Notes: generated by a model from the letters alone, not told the origin. DNA of 64,000 nucleotides from Burkholderia lata (GCF_000012945.1 NC_007510.1:3100001-3164000), one strand, 5' to 3'; positions 20,431-29,443 are shown, numbered from the stretch's first letter. Program-made: numbers and translations.

Positions 20431-20742
20431 ATGAACATCATCCGCAGCGCAGCGTTCACCGCGGACCGCGCGTGGGACGCGCTCGACATCGCAAACCTGA
20501 ACGGCATCACGGTCCGCCTGCACTGGACCGACCAGCCGTATCGGTGGCATGTGAACGACGGCGAGGAAGTGTTCGCGGTGCTCGACGGTCGCGTCGAGAT
20601 GCGTTATCGCGAAGCAGGCGCCGAGCACGCGACGGTGCTCGAAACGGGTGACGTGTTCCATGCATCGGCCGGCACCGAGCATGTCGCGCATCCGCTCGGC
20701 GAAGCACGCATCCTCGTGATCGAAACCGAAGGCAGCGTCTGA
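20431..20742 (+). CDS. Small cupin-domain protein
   Basis: A 103-residue single cupin. The barrel pattern is visible: WHVNDGEEVFAVLDGRVEMRY (motif 1, with the first His replaced by the WH-x-N-D-x-E-E variant), then GDVFHASAGTEHVAHPLGEARIL (motif 2, two His). It may bind a metal. The ATG is preceded by GGAGAA. It sits 75 bp after the PfpI gene on the same strand and may share its transcript. The function is unknown. Confidence 0.82.
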   Translation: MNIIRSAAFTADRAWDALDIANLNGITVRLHWTDQPYRWHVNDGEEVFAVLDGRVEMRYREAGAEHATVLETGDVFHASAGTEHVAHPLGEARILVIETEGSV

Positions 20743-20800
20743 CGGCCGGCGGCCGGGTGTCGATGCCGCGCGGATGGCAACCGCCGCCGCGCGGCGGGCT

Positions 20801-21085
20801 TTATCCGGTGATCGTCCCGGTCGCCTGCGACGCGATCAGCTTCGGCTGCGGCGTGCACAGGCACTGGCACAGGTCGTGTTCGAGCGCGACGATCTTGCCC
20901 ATCACGGTCATCGTCCGCTCGCCGCCGTCGGACACGATCACGCCCGGCGACTTGCAGGCGGCGCAGAACACCGGCGCGCCGAGATAGGCGAGTTCGCGTC
21001 CGTCGAACGACGAATTGGCGATCCCTTCGAGCACGACGCCGCCGTGGTCGGTCGTGTCGCCCTTCAGAATGAATTTGCGGCTCAT
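20801..21085 (-). CDS. PAAR-domain protein (type VI spike tip), orphan
   Basis: A 94-residue protein. The PAAR pattern is visible: ILKGDTTDHGGVVLEGI, LGAPVFCAACKSPGVIVSDGG, and LCQCLCTPQPKLIAS near the end, with Cys/His residues that in the family bind zinc at the tip of the VgrG spike. There is no VgrG, Hcp, effector or immunity gene beside it, so it is an orphan tip without a C-terminal toxin. The start at 21085 gives MSRKFILKGD. Convergent with the cupin gene. Confidence 0.82.
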   Translation of the reverse strand: MSRKFILKGDTTDHGGVVLEGIANSSFDGRELAYLGAPVFCAACKSPGVIVSDGGERTMTVMGKIVALEHDLCQCLCTPQPKLIASQATGTITG

Positions 21086-21240
21086 GTTGTCGGTTCTTCC
21101 CTCGGAAATGCCGTGCAACGCGGCAGCGCGCAGGCAGTCGGAATCTGCCCGTCGATCGCGGGCGTCCCGCGAGCATATCACCGCTCGCCGCAGCCGCTCC
21201 CCGGTTCAGGACTTGTACCGTATGCCGCGCATGCCGCCGT

Positions 21241-21633
21241 TCAGACGAACAGCGCGATACACAGCGCGGCGCCGCACAGATACGTGCCGAGCGCGCCGAC
21301 GAAACGCACGGGATTCGGGTTGGCCATCGTCGGCCACGCGAGCAATCCAACGACGAGCAGGCAGCGGCACACGGTTGCCGCGACGATCAGCGCCAGGATC
21401 GCGCGCGATGGATCGTGGGCGCCGAAGTAGAGAAACAGCACCGCGAGAAACGGCGCGTATTCGGCCGTGTTGCCGTGCGCACGAACGATCTTGTGCAACC
21501 CGTTCGCCGGATCGGGCGCGCACCCGGAACCGGTGGTGCAGCGGAACCGCGTGACCGACACGACGAGCCCGAGCCCGAACAGCAGCAACCCGAGGATGGC
21601 CGTGCATGCGAGCGCAACGGGATGGATCGGCAT
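21241..21633 (-). CDS. MAPEG-family membrane protein
   Basis: A 130-residue protein with four hydrophobic helices. RAHGNTAEYAPFLAVLFLY is the MAPEG hallmark (Arg-x-His-x-Asn-x-x-Glu in helix 2), as in YecN-like bacterial members related to eicosanoid/glutathione enzymes. Catalytic activity of bacterial members is mostly unknown. The start at 21633 puts the first helix at once (MPIHPVALACTAILGLLLFG). Alone, with the PAAR gene downstream on the same strand. Confidence 0.85.
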   Translation of the reverse strand: MPIHPVALACTAILGLLLFGLGLVVSVTRFRCTTGSGCAPDPANGLHKIVRAHGNTAEYAPFLAVLFLYFGAHDPSRAILALIVAATVCRCLLVVGLLAWPTMANPNPVRFVGALGTYLCGAALCIALFV

Positions 21634-21741
21634 GGGACTCCCGGCAAAAGCGGAAAGGCGCCGCATATCCGACGATCGTACCCGCAGCCGACACGCGCGG
21701 CTATCACGGAAACCCGCAGCATCGCCGTGCGCCGGACACAA

Positions 21742-22053
21742 TTTTACGGTCGGGTTCCGATCCTAATTGTCGCTGCGCCGCACCGCACGAAACCGGTGCA
21801 TTGCCGGCGTGCCCGGCCGTCCGGGCCTGCCGGCCGACACCCCCGCCACACGGATGCCCCGGCACGAAACGCGCAAACGTTACGCTGCGACGGCATGCAC
21901 CGCCGCAACGCAACGCAGGTTACAGCGCGTCGCAGGCACGCGCGTTGCGTCGACGCATCTCGGTAGTGAACGCCCTTGGCAGCCCGCTGCGGAGGACTAC
22001 ACTAATCCTTAATGGGGTGCGGCCGGAGCCCGCACCTTCAGGGAGACGCCGCC
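21742..22053. other. Gene-free interval upstream of the penicillin-binding protein
   Basis: About 310 bp. It contains a good ribosome binding site, GGGAGA at 22041-22046, for the next gene. No convincing promoter, hairpin or small gene was seen. Confidence 0.4.
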
Positions 22054-25000
22054 ATGAATCGGCCGCTGAATCGTATCCTGCCGCGCGTGACCGGTCCCGC
22101 ATCGGTCTGGACGTGGGTCAAGTGGTCTTTGCTGGCCGCGCTGCTGATCGCCGTGGCGATCGTTGCGCGACTCGTGCAGAGCGAGATCGAAACGTCCCGG
22201 CTGCAGGCGCATTACCTGTCCGAGCTCACCCGCGACGTCGGCTATACGGTCGAGACGGGCCCGAGCGATCACATCCGCTTCCCCGCGAACGGCCCGTACG
22301 ACCAGCGCCTCGGCTACTCGATGATCCCGGGGTTCCAGGAGCGGCTGCTCGCGCGCGGCTTCGTCGTCAGCAAGCAGGCGCGCGATTCGCAGCGGATGCT
22401 GTCGCTCGGCGAGCGCGGGCTGTTCCTCCCGTTCGAAGAGAAGGACCAGGCGGGCCTGATGCTGTTCGACTCGACCGGCGCGCCGCTGTTCGCGACCGTG
22501 TTCCCGCAGCGCGTCTACCCCGACTTCGACATGGTGCCGCGCGTGGTCGCCGATTCGCTGCTGTTCATCGAGGATCGCTACCTGCTCGACGCGAACGAGC
22601 CGAACCGCAACCCGGCGATCGACTGGGGGCGCTTCAGCCGCGCGGTCGCCGATCAGGCACTGCACGTCGTCAACCGCCATCAGGCACGCCCGGGCGGCAG
22701 CACGCTCGCGACCCAGATCGAGAAATTCCGCCATTCGCCCGAGGGCCGCACCGCGACGCCGCCCGAGAAGCTGCGGCAGATCGCGTCCGCGTCGGTGCGC
22801 GCGTACCTGAACGGCCCGCAGACGATGCTCGCGCGCCGCACCATCGTCGTGCGCTACCTGAACTCGGTACCGCTCGCCGCACGGCCGCATATCGGCGAGA
22901 TAACCGGCATCGGCGACGGTCTCGCCGCATGGTACGGCCGCGACTTCAACGACGTGAACCGCATCCTGTCCGCGCCGACGACCGGCGACAACGTCGACGA
23001 ACAGGGCAAGACGTTCCGCGAGGTGCTGTCGCTGATCATCGCGCAGCGCGCACCGTCGTACTTCCTCAACCGCGGCTATCCGGCGCTGCAGAAGCTGACC
23101 GACAGCTACCTGCGGCTGTTGTCGAACGGCGGCGTGATCTCGCCCGCGCTGCGCGACGCCGCGCTGGCCGCGGAGATCGAACGCAGCGCGCCGCCGGCCG
23201 CCGCGCACGTGCAGTCGTTCGTGTCGCGCAAGGCCGTGACGTCCGCGCGCGCGTCGCTGCTGTCGGCGCTCGGCATCAGCGACCTGTACCAGCTCGACCA
23301 GTTCGACCTGCAGGCGACCAGCACGCTCGACAACGGCGTGCAGCAGGCGGTCGCCGAACGTCTCGCCCAGGCCTCGACGCGCGACGGGGCGCAGAAAGCC
23401 GGCCTGTACGGCTTCGAGATGCTCGCGCCGAAGGACGACCCGTCGCACCTCACGTACAGCTTCACGCTGTACGAACACCGCAACGGCGCGAACCTGCTGC
23501 GCGTGCAGACCGACAGCGTGAACGAGCCGTTCGACGTCAATCGCGGCGGCCGCATCAACCTCGGCTCGACCGCGAAACTGCGTACGCTGATCACCTACCT
23601 GCAGATCGTGTCCGACCTGCATGCGCGCTACGCGAACCTGTCGAACGCGGAGCTGGCGCGCGTGAAGCCCGACCCGATCGACGGGCTGTCGCACTGGGCG
23701 CTCGACTACCTGTCGCATACGCGCGACCGCTCGCTGCAGGCGATGCTCGACGCGGCCGTCGAACGCAAGTATTCGGCGAGCCCCGACGTGTTCTACACGG
23801 GCGGCGGCGCGCAGGTGTTCTCGAACTTCGAGAAGTCGGACAACGGCCGCATCCTGACGCTGCACACGGCGTTCGAGCATTCGGTCAACCTCGTGTTCGT
23901 GCGGCTGATGCGCGACATCGTCCACTACGAGACGCTGCAGGCGGCCGGCCCGTCGTCATCGTGGCTCGGAGACCCCGAGCAGCGCCAGCATTACCTGCAG
24001 CAGTTCGTCGACGGCGAAAGCCAGGTCTACGTGAAGCGCTACTACACGCGCTATGCGGGCAAGGCGCCCGACGACGCGCTCGCGTTGATGCTGAAGGACG
24101 TGCGCAAATCGCCGCCGAAGATCGCGACGGTGCTGCGCAGCGTCGCACCGAACGAATCGCTCGCATGGTTCGACGCGCAGATGCGCGTGCAGCTGAAGGG
24201 CACGCCGGCCGCGACGCTGTCCGACGACGATCTCGCCAAGCTCTACGCGAAGTACGCGATCGACCGCTTCAACCTCAACGATCGCGGCTATATCGCGAGC
24301 GTCCATCCGCTCGCGCTGTGGACGCTCAACTACCTGCGCGCGCACCCGGCGGCGTCGCTCGCCGACGTCCAGCGCGACAGCCACGATGCACGTTTCTACA
24401 CGTACTCGTGGCTGTACAAGACGCGCTACCACGCGACCCAGGACCGCCGCATCCGCCGCATGGTCGAGCTGCGTGCGTATGCTGAAATCACGAAGTCGTG
24501 GCGTGCGCTCGGCTACCCGTTCGCGGAAGTCACGCCGTCGTACGCGGCCGCGATCGGCGCATCGGGCGACCAGCCCGACGCACTCGCGAAACTGATCGGC
24601 CTGATCGCGAACGGCGGCCAGAAGGCGCCGACCGAGACGATCACGCGACTCGACTTCGCGAAGGGCACACCGTACGAAACGCGCTTCGTGCGCGCGGTCG
24701 CCCAGCCGCAGCCGATGCTGTCGCCGGAGATCGTCAACGTGGCGCACACGCTGCTGCGCGACGTCGTGCTCAACGGCACCGCGCGCCGTCTCGCGGGCGG
24801 CTTCACGCTGCCCGACGGCAAGACGCTCGACGTGTACGGCAAGACGGGGACGGGCGACCAGCGCTTCAACGTCTATGCGCGCGGCGCGCGGCTGATCGAG
24901 TCGCGCAAGGTGAACCGCAGCGGCACCTTCGTGTTCGTGCTCGGCGACCGGTTCTTCGGGGTCCTGACCGCAACGGCGCACGAGCCGTATGCGGCGCGCT

Positions 25001-25161
25001 ACGACTTCACGAGCGCGATGGCCGTGCAGTTGCTGAAGTCGATGGCGCCGGCGCTCGCGCCGCTGATCGAACGCCCGGCCAGCACCGGCACGCGCACCGC
25101 GGGCCCCGCCCCGCAGGCGGAAACACCCGCGCCGGGGGCCGCTACCGCGCAACCGTCCTGA
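22054..25161 (+). CDS. Large class A penicillin-binding protein (transglycosylase/transpeptidase)
   Basis: A 1035-residue bifunctional peptidoglycan synthase anchored by one helix (about 22-43). The glycosyltransferase-51 domain shows FIEDRYLL with catalytic Glu173 and the GGSTLATQ motif (G214-Q220). The transpeptidase domain shows Ser505-Thr-Ala-Lys508, Ser610-Val-Asn612 and Lys930-Thr-Gly-Thr933, so all penicillin-binding motifs are intact. The distance from SxN to KTG is about 320 residues, longer than usual, so the domain has an insertion. The C-terminal tail is Ala/Pro-rich. GGGAGA lies upstream of the start. It is distinct from the standard PBP1A/1B; the role is probably periplasmic cell-wall synthesis under special conditions. 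Monocistronic. Confidence 0.88.
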   Translation: MNRPLNRILPRVTGPASVWTWVKWSLLAALLIAVAIVARLVQSEIETSRLQAHYLSELTRDVGYTVETGPSDHIRFPANGPYDQRLGYSMIPGFQERLLARGFVVSKQARDSQRMLSLGERGLFLPFEEKDQAGLMLFDSTGAPLFATVFPQRVYPDFDMVPRVVADSLLFIEDRYLLDANEPNRNPAIDWGRFSRAVADQALHVVNRHQARPGGSTLATQIEKFRHSPEGRTATPPEKLRQIASASVRAYLNGPQTMLARRTIVVRYLNSVPLAARPHIGEITGIGDGLAAWYGRDFNDVNRILSAPTTGDNVDEQGKTFREVLSLIIAQRAPSYFLNRGYPALQKLTDSYLRLLSNGGVISPALRDAALAAEIERSAPPAAAHVQSFVSRKAVTSARASLLSALGISDLYQLDQFDLQATSTLDNGVQQAVAERLAQASTRDGAQKAGLYGFEMLAPKDDPSHLTYSFTLYEHRNGANLLRVQTDSVNEPFDVNRGGRINLGSTAKLRTLITYLQIVSDLHARYANLSNAELARVKPDPIDGLSHWALDYLSHTRDRSLQAMLDAAVERKYSASPDVFYTGGGAQVFSNFEKSDNGRILTLHTAFEHSVNLVFVRLMRDIVHYETLQAAGPSSSWLGDPEQRQHYLQQFVDGESQVYVKRYYTRYAGKAPDDALALMLKDVRKSPPKIATVLRSVAPNESLAWFDAQMRVQLKGTPAATLSDDDLAKLYAKYAIDRFNLNDRGYIASVHPLALWTLNYLRAHPAASLADVQRDSHDARFYTYSWLYKTRYHATQDRRIRRMVELRAYAEITKSWRALGYPFAEVTPSYAAAIGASGDQPDALAKLIGLIANGGQKAPTETITRLDFAKGTPYETRFVRAVAQPQPMLSPEIVNVAHTLLRDVVLNGTARRLAGGFTLPDGKTLDVYGKTGTGDQRFNVYARGARLIESRKVNRSGTFVFVLGDRFFGVLTATAHEPYAARYDFTSAMAVQLLKSMAPALAPLIERPASTGTRTAGPAPQAETPAPGAATAQPS

Positions 25162-25195
25162 CGGCCGCGCGTCCGTTCATGCGCCGACGCGCCGC

Positions 25196-25543
25196 TCAGT
25201 GCGAGCGGCCGTCGTAGTGCGTGACCGGCAGCGCGTCGATATCGACATCCTCGAGACAGCGCACGTTGATCGCGGCCATCGCGGTGCCGTTCGGGTGAAC
25301 GCCCTCGCCGAACGTGTGAATCCCGCAGCGCTTGCAGAAGCGGTGCTTGATCACGTGCTTGTTGAACATGTAGGTGGCGAGATGGTCGTCCGGCGTGAGG
25401 AGTGTCATGTGGTCGCGCGGCACGAACCACATCAGCGCGCCCTTGCGCTGGCAGATCGAGCAATTGCACGCCATCACGCCCTGCAGGTCGCCTTCCGCCT
25501 CGAACTTCACGTCGCCGCAGTGACAGCTTCCGCGACAAAGCAT
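25196..25543 (-). CDS. GFA-family (CENP-V/GFA domain) zinc protein
   Basis: A 115-residue protein. Zinc ligands of the glutathione-dependent formaldehyde-activating family are present: GSCHCGDVKFEAEG, CNCSICQRKG, and RFCKRCGIHTFGEGV. Members bind two zinc ions; some activate formaldehyde with glutathione but most are uncharacterised. The ATG at 25543 (MLCRGSCHCGD) is preceded by GGGAGAC on the minus strand. It is convergent with the upstream PBP gene and divergent from the small DUF1272 gene. Confidence 0.88.
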   Translation of the reverse strand: MLCRGSCHCGDVKFEAEGDLQGVMACNCSICQRKGALMWFVPRDHMTLLTPDDHLATYMFNKHVIKHRFCKRCGIHTFGEGVHPNGTAMAAINVRCLEDVDIDALPVTHYDGRSH

Positions 25544-25698
25544 GGTCGTCTCCCGGTGCGGCCCGTGCGCATCGACGGCACCCCGGCGGAACACCGTTGG
25601 CCAGGCCGATCCAAGCGGGTACAGTAGCCCGCACATGCGCCACACGCAATGTCCGTGCGGTGCCCGTCCCGACCCTGCCCAAACCAAGGAACACCGTC

Positions 25699-25944
25699 AT
25701 GCTCGAACTGCGCCCCGGCTGCGAATGTTGCGACAAGGACCTGCCGCCCGATTCGGCCGATGCACGCATCTGTACGTTCGAATGCACGTTCTGCGCGACC
25801 TGCGCCGACGACGTGCTGAAGGGCCGCTGCCCGAACTGCGGCGGCGACCTGGTCGTGCGCCCGCAGCGGCCGGCGAGCCTGCTCGCGAAATACCCTGCGT
25901 CGACCGAACGCATCGTCAAGCCGGGCGGCTGCGCGAACGCCTGA
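25699..25944 (+). CDS. DUF1272 small cysteine-rich protein
   Basis: An 81-residue protein that opens MLELRPGCECCDKDLPPDS and carries CTFECTFCATCADDVLKGRCPNCGG. Ten or more cysteines in CxxC pairs predict two zinc-ribbon knuckles. The family (DUF1272) has no known function. AAGGA lies 8 bp before the ATG. It is divergent from the GFA gene and convergent with the FadR-type regulator. Confidence 0.85.
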   Translation: MLELRPGCECCDKDLPPDSADARICTFECTFCATCADDVLKGRCPNCGGDLVVRPQRPASLLAKYPASTERIVKPGGCANA

Positions 25945-25971
25945 CGGCGCCGCACTGCCCCCCTCTCCCCG

Positions 25972-26652
25972 TCACGACATCTCGATCCGGGCGCGCGTCA
26001 CCGCGAGCAGCGCCGCCATCGCGCGACGCGCACCGTCCTCGTCGCGTACGCGGATCGCGTCGCTGACTGCCGTGTGCTCGGCAAGCGACGCGTTGTACAC
26101 GTCCGCGCGGCGCGCATTCAGATGCAACTGCGCCTCGAGCGTGCGATCGATCAACGTGCCGAGCGGCACCAGCAGTTCGTTGCCGCCGGCTTCGAGCACG
26201 CTCAGGTGAAAGCGCAGGTCGGCGCGCACCCATTCGTCGACGTTGCGCGCGGCGGCCATCGCACGCGCCGCGCCGTCGATCGCGTCGAACGTTTCCGGCG
26301 TATGCATGCGCGCGGCGAGCGCGGCCGCGTAAGGCTCGACCATCTCGCGCATCTCCTGCAGCTTCAGCGCGAACGCAAGCGGCGGCGCGACACGCGCGTA
26401 CCAGTCGAGCAAGTCGGCATCGAGCAGGTTCCACACGCCGCGCGGCCGCACGCGCGTGCCGATCTTCGGCCGCGACTCGACGAGCCCCTTCGACGTGAGC
26501 GTACGCAGCGCCTCGCGCATCACCGTGCGGCTCACGCCGTACATCTCCATCAGGTCGGGTTCCCTCGGCAACAGCGACTCGGGCGGGTAGTCGCCGCGCA
26601 GGATCGCCGTGGCGAGCCGGAAGGCCGTCTGTCCATGCAGGTCGCGTCGAAT
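25972..26652 (-). CDS. GntR/FadR-family regulator (DgoR-like), probable ATT start
   Basis: About 226 residues. The wHTH runs from LHGQTAFRLATAILRGDYPP through REPDLMEMYGVSRTVMREALRTL, followed by the helical FCD ligand domain (EMREMVEPYAAALAARM through HLSVLEAGGNELL, DEDGARRAMAALL). A stop at 26665-26667 bounds the frame, and no ATG, GTG or TTG lies between it and the start of the wHTH. The best fit is ATT at 26650-26652, seven bases after GGAG; ATC at 26655 or CTG at 26640 are alternatives. A TTG at 26571 would delete the first wHTH helix. It is divergent from galactonate dehydratase, so it probably regulates that gene. Confidence 0.82.
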   Translation of the reverse strand: MRRDLHGQTAFRLATAILRGDYPPESLLPREPDLMEMYGVSRTVMREALRTLTSKGLVESRPKIGTRVRPRGVWNLLDADLLDWYARVAPPLAFALKLQEMREMVEPYAAALAARMHTPETFDAIDGAARAMAAARNVDEWVRADLRFHLSVLEAGGNELLVPLGTLIDRTLEAQLHLNARRADVYNASLAEHTAVSDAIRVRDEDGARRAMAALLAVTRARIEMS

Positions 26653-26694
26653 GATCGTTCTCCGTTATGCCGGTGCCCGGGCGTGCCAACTGCC

Positions 26695-26726
26695 CACTAT
26701 CTGCACAATAGTGCTATTAATACTAT
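26695..26726. promoter_or_regulatory. Candidate operator between the FadR regulator and dgoD
   Basis: The inverted repeat CACTAT-N7-ATAGTG (26695-26713) overlaps a second one, ATAGT-N9-ACTAT (26708-26726), in an AT-rich patch unlike the GC-rich surroundings. Position and symmetry suit the GntR regulator; the assignment is inferred. Confidence 0.5.
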
Positions 26727-26818
26727 TTTTTATCAGGCTGCGCTAGGATAACCGCGAAAGCCCGCGACCGTGCGCCGCGCCGGACTGCCTGCGCCGGTCA
26801 ACCCTGGAGACTCGCATC

Positions 26819-27967
26819 GTGAAAATCACCCGCCTCGAAACCTTCGTCGTCCCGCCGCGCTGGCTGTTCCTCAAGATCGAAACCGACGAGGGCATCGTCG
26901 GCTGGGGCGAGCCGATCGTCGAAGGCCGCGCGCACACGGTCGAGGCGGCCGTGCAGGAGCTGGCCGACTACCTCGTCGGCCGCGATCCGCTGCTGATCGA
27001 GGATCACTGGCAGGTGATGTACCGCGCGGGCTTCTACCGCGGCGGCCCGATCATGATGAGCGCGATCGCGGGCGTCGACCAGGCGCTGTGGGACATCAAA
27101 GGCAAGCATCACGGCGTGCCCGTGCACGCGCTGCTTGGCGGCCAGGTGCGCGATCGCATCAAGGTGTATTCGTGGATCGGCGGCGACCGGCCGAGCGACG
27201 TCGCGAACAATGCGCGCGCGGTGGTCGAGCGCGGCTTCAAGGCCGTGAAGATGAACGGCTCCGAGGAGCTGCAGATCGTCGACACCTACGACAAGGTCGA
27301 GCAGGTGATCGCGAACGTCGCGGCGGTGCGCGACGCGGTCGGCCCGCACGTGGGGATCGGCGTCGACTTCCACGGCCGCGTGCACAAGCCGATGGCGAAG
27401 GTGCTCGCGAAGGAGCTCGACCCGTACAAGCTGATGTTCATCGAAGAGCCGGTGCTGTCGGAGAACGCCGAGGCGCTGCGCGACATCGTCAACCAGACCA
27501 ACACGCCGATCGCGCTCGGCGAGCGGCTCTACTCGCGCTGGGATTTCAAGCACATCCTCGCGGGCGGCTACGTCGACATCATCCAGCCCGACGCGTCGCA
27601 CGCGGGCGGCATCACCGAGTGCCGCAAGATCGCGACGCTCGCGGAGAGCTACGACGTCGCGCTCGCGCTGCACTGCCCGCTCGGCCCGATCGCGCTCGCC
27701 GCGTGCCTGCAGCTCGACGCGGTGAGCTACAACGCGTTCATCCAGGAGCAGAGCCTCGGCATCCACTACAACCAGGGCAACGACCTGCTCGACTACCTGC
27801 GCAACCCCGAGGTGTTCCGCTACGAGGACGGCTTCGTCGCGATTCCGCAGGGCCCGGGGCTCGGCATCGACGTGAACGAGGAGAAGGTGCGCGAAATGGC
27901 GAAGACGGGGCACCGCTGGCGCAACCCGGTGTGGCGCCACGAGGACGGCAGCGTCGCCGAGTGGTGA
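26819..27967 (+). CDS. dgoD: D-galactonate dehydratase
   Basis: A 382-residue enolase-superfamily enzyme of the mandelate-racemase group that dehydrates D-galactonate to 2-keto-3-deoxy-galactonate. The sequence has [12 protein letters not shown] and [10 protein letters not shown] with metal ligands Asp and Glu, [12 protein letters not shown] (third Glu), [16 protein letters not shown] and [13 protein letters not shown] (catalytic His). The start is GTG at 26819, nine bases after GGAG; the protein opens [20 protein letters not shown]. No kinase, aldolase or transporter follows, so the rest of the pathway must be elsewhere. A terminator follows. Confidence 0.93.
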   Translation: MKITRLETFVVPPRWLFLKIETDEGIVGWGEPIVEGRAHTVEAAVQELADYLVGRDPLLIEDHWQVMYRAGFYRGGPIMMSAIAGVDQALWDIKGKHHGVPVHALLGGQVRDRIKVYSWIGGDRPSDVANNARAVVERGFKAVKMNGSEELQIVDTYDKVEQVIANVAAVRDAVGPHVGIGVDFHGRVHKPMAKVLAKELDPYKLMFIEEPVLSENAEALRDIVNQTNTPIALGERLYSRWDFKHILAGGYVDIIQPDASHAGGITECRKIATLAESYDVALALHCPLGPIALAACLQLDAVSYNAFIQEQSLGIHYNQGNDLLDYLRNPEVFRYEDGFVAIPQGPGLGIDVNEEKVREMAKTGHRWRNPVWRHEDGSVAEW

Positions 27968-28025
27968 GCGCGATGCGCCGCGCGCGGCTGCGGACCGTGC
28001 GATATGCCGCGGTAAGTATCGATTC

Positions 28026-28056
28026 GAAAACGGCTGCCCGACGGGCAGCCGTTTTT
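28026..28056 (+). terminator. Rho-independent terminator after dgoD
   Basis: Perfect 9-bp stem CGGCTGCCC/GGGCAGCCG (28031-28039 with 28043-28051), 3-nt loop, then TTTTT. An A-run on the 5' side makes it potentially bidirectional, serving the convergent copD gene too. Confidence 0.9.
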
Positions 28057-28131
28057 GCTAGCGCGGTGTGACGTCCGGCATGTGCCGGGTGCGCGACGGC
28101 GACCTTGCGTCGCGTCGCGCGAGCGCTGCCG

Positions 28132-29064
28132 TCAGCCGAGGGCCGCGAACCCCGGCACGCTGAACGACAGCACGGCGGCCGCGACGAACACGCCGATCAT
28201 CGTCAGCGCTTCGAGATGCAGGATGTTGCGGAACGTGTGCGCATCCTCGGTCGACGCGGTGCGGCGCAGGCGCGGCAGCGCCGCGAAGCGGTTCAGGCCG
28301 CCGAGCACGAGCGCGAGCGCGACGAGCAGCAGCTTCAGCAGCAACACGCGCCCCCACGTGCTGCCGTCGAGCGGCGCGAGCGAACCGCCGAGCCCGCGGA
28401 TCGCGTTGAGCGCGCCGGTGCCGAGCACGAAGACGACCGCGACGATCGACGTACGCGACAGGTGCTGGCCGATGCGGATCAGCGCACCGCGCGCGACCGA
28501 CGAACCGAGCGCCGGCAGCACCGCGAGCCCGCCCGCGAGCACGAGGCCACCCCACACGGCTGTCGCGAGCAGGTGCAGCGTCTGCACGCCGACCGCCGCG
28601 GACAGCGCACCCGTATCAGCCGCATGGCCGAGCGATGCCTTGCCGGCTGCGACCACGATCACCGCGAGCCACAGCACCGCGTGCGCGACCGGGCCCTCCG
28701 GCTTCGCCAGCGCGACGATCGCGAGCACCACGGCGCCGGCGAACGCGACGCTCCATGCAAAGCCCGTGTGCGTCTGCGACAGCATGACGGGAATCGCGGC
28801 GAACGCGCCGCCGAGCCCCGCCCCGCTCATCGTCGCGGCCTCGTAGACGAGCCAGCCAAGATCCGCGAGCACCAGCGCCAGCGCCGCCGCGACCAGCGAA
28901 TGTTGCGCGCGCAGCCACGCGGGATGCGACGGCGCGACGACCGGACGGGCACCGTCCTTGCCGAGCCATGCCTTGAGCAGCGCCGAGCCGACCGCCATCG
29001 CGAACGCCGCGTCCATCAGCGCCGCGAGCGCGACCTGACCGATCCACAAGCTGTCGAACTTCAT
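28132..29064 (-). CDS. copD: CopD-family copper resistance membrane protein
   Basis: A 310-residue protein with eight hydrophobic helices. The C-terminal copper-resistance D domain is recognisable (GVQTLHLLATAVWGGLVLAGGLAVL, then LSRTSIVAVVFVLGTGALNAI and LLLKLLLVALALVLGGLNRF). CopD proteins are thought to move copper across the inner membrane together with CopC; no copC is adjacent. The ATG at 29064 gives MKFDSLWIGQVAL, the start of helix 1. It faces the dgoD terminator. The copper role is from family only. Confidence 0.85.
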   Translation of the reverse strand: MKFDSLWIGQVALAALMDAAFAMAVGSALLKAWLGKDGARPVVAPSHPAWLRAQHSLVAAALALVLADLGWLVYEAATMSGAGLGGAFAAIPVMLSQTHTGFAWSVAFAGAVVLAIVALAKPEGPVAHAVLWLAVIVVAAGKASLGHAADTGALSAAVGVQTLHLLATAVWGGLVLAGGLAVLPALGSSVARGALIRIGQHLSRTSIVAVVFVLGTGALNAIRGLGGSLAPLDGSTWGRVLLLKLLLVALALVLGGLNRFAALPRLRRTASTEDAHTFRNILHLEALTMIGVFVAAAVLSFSVPGFAALG

Positions 29065-29443
29065 CGCGCACACCCTCCCGAAAGCGGCAGGCCGACGAGG
29101 CGGCGGCAACGGGACAGACAGCGTGAGGAGGGCAACGGCACGGTAGAAAACGTCATCGATGAATCCGGAAACGGGAGAAATGACTGGACCTGCGGCGGAG
29201 GCGGCGCCGCGCGACCCGCGAGTGTACGGTCTTCGATGGGGAAAACGCACGCCGGTTCACACCGACACGCCGCAATGCGCGTCAAATTGTCGCAAGTCGC
29301 AAACAGACAGGAACCGACGTCCTTTTGCCAAATAGCCGTCATTACCCATCGATGATAGAATGCCGCGTCGCAGCAGCCCGGCTGCCTTGCCGTCATGCGC
29401 CGAGCCGATCGTAGCCCGGACAACAGGTCCCCGTCGAATAAAC
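29065..29443. promoter_or_regulatory. Divergent intergenic region, copD / cytochrome operon
   Basis: About 380 bp without a gene. The extended -10 TGATAGAAT (29353-29361) faces the cytochrome operon; no good -35 was found. No Fnr/Anr-type palindrome was recognised. Confidence 0.45.

Noticed and set aside
22009..23925. Long minus-strand frame opposite the penicillin-binding protein
   Set aside because: Typical high-GC antisense shadow; the plus strand carries all PBP motifs.
26570..26689. Alternative frame on the minus strand covering the GntR gene start (25916-26689)
   Set aside because: It encodes an Arg/Ala-rich shadow; the HTH and ligand domain are in the other frame.
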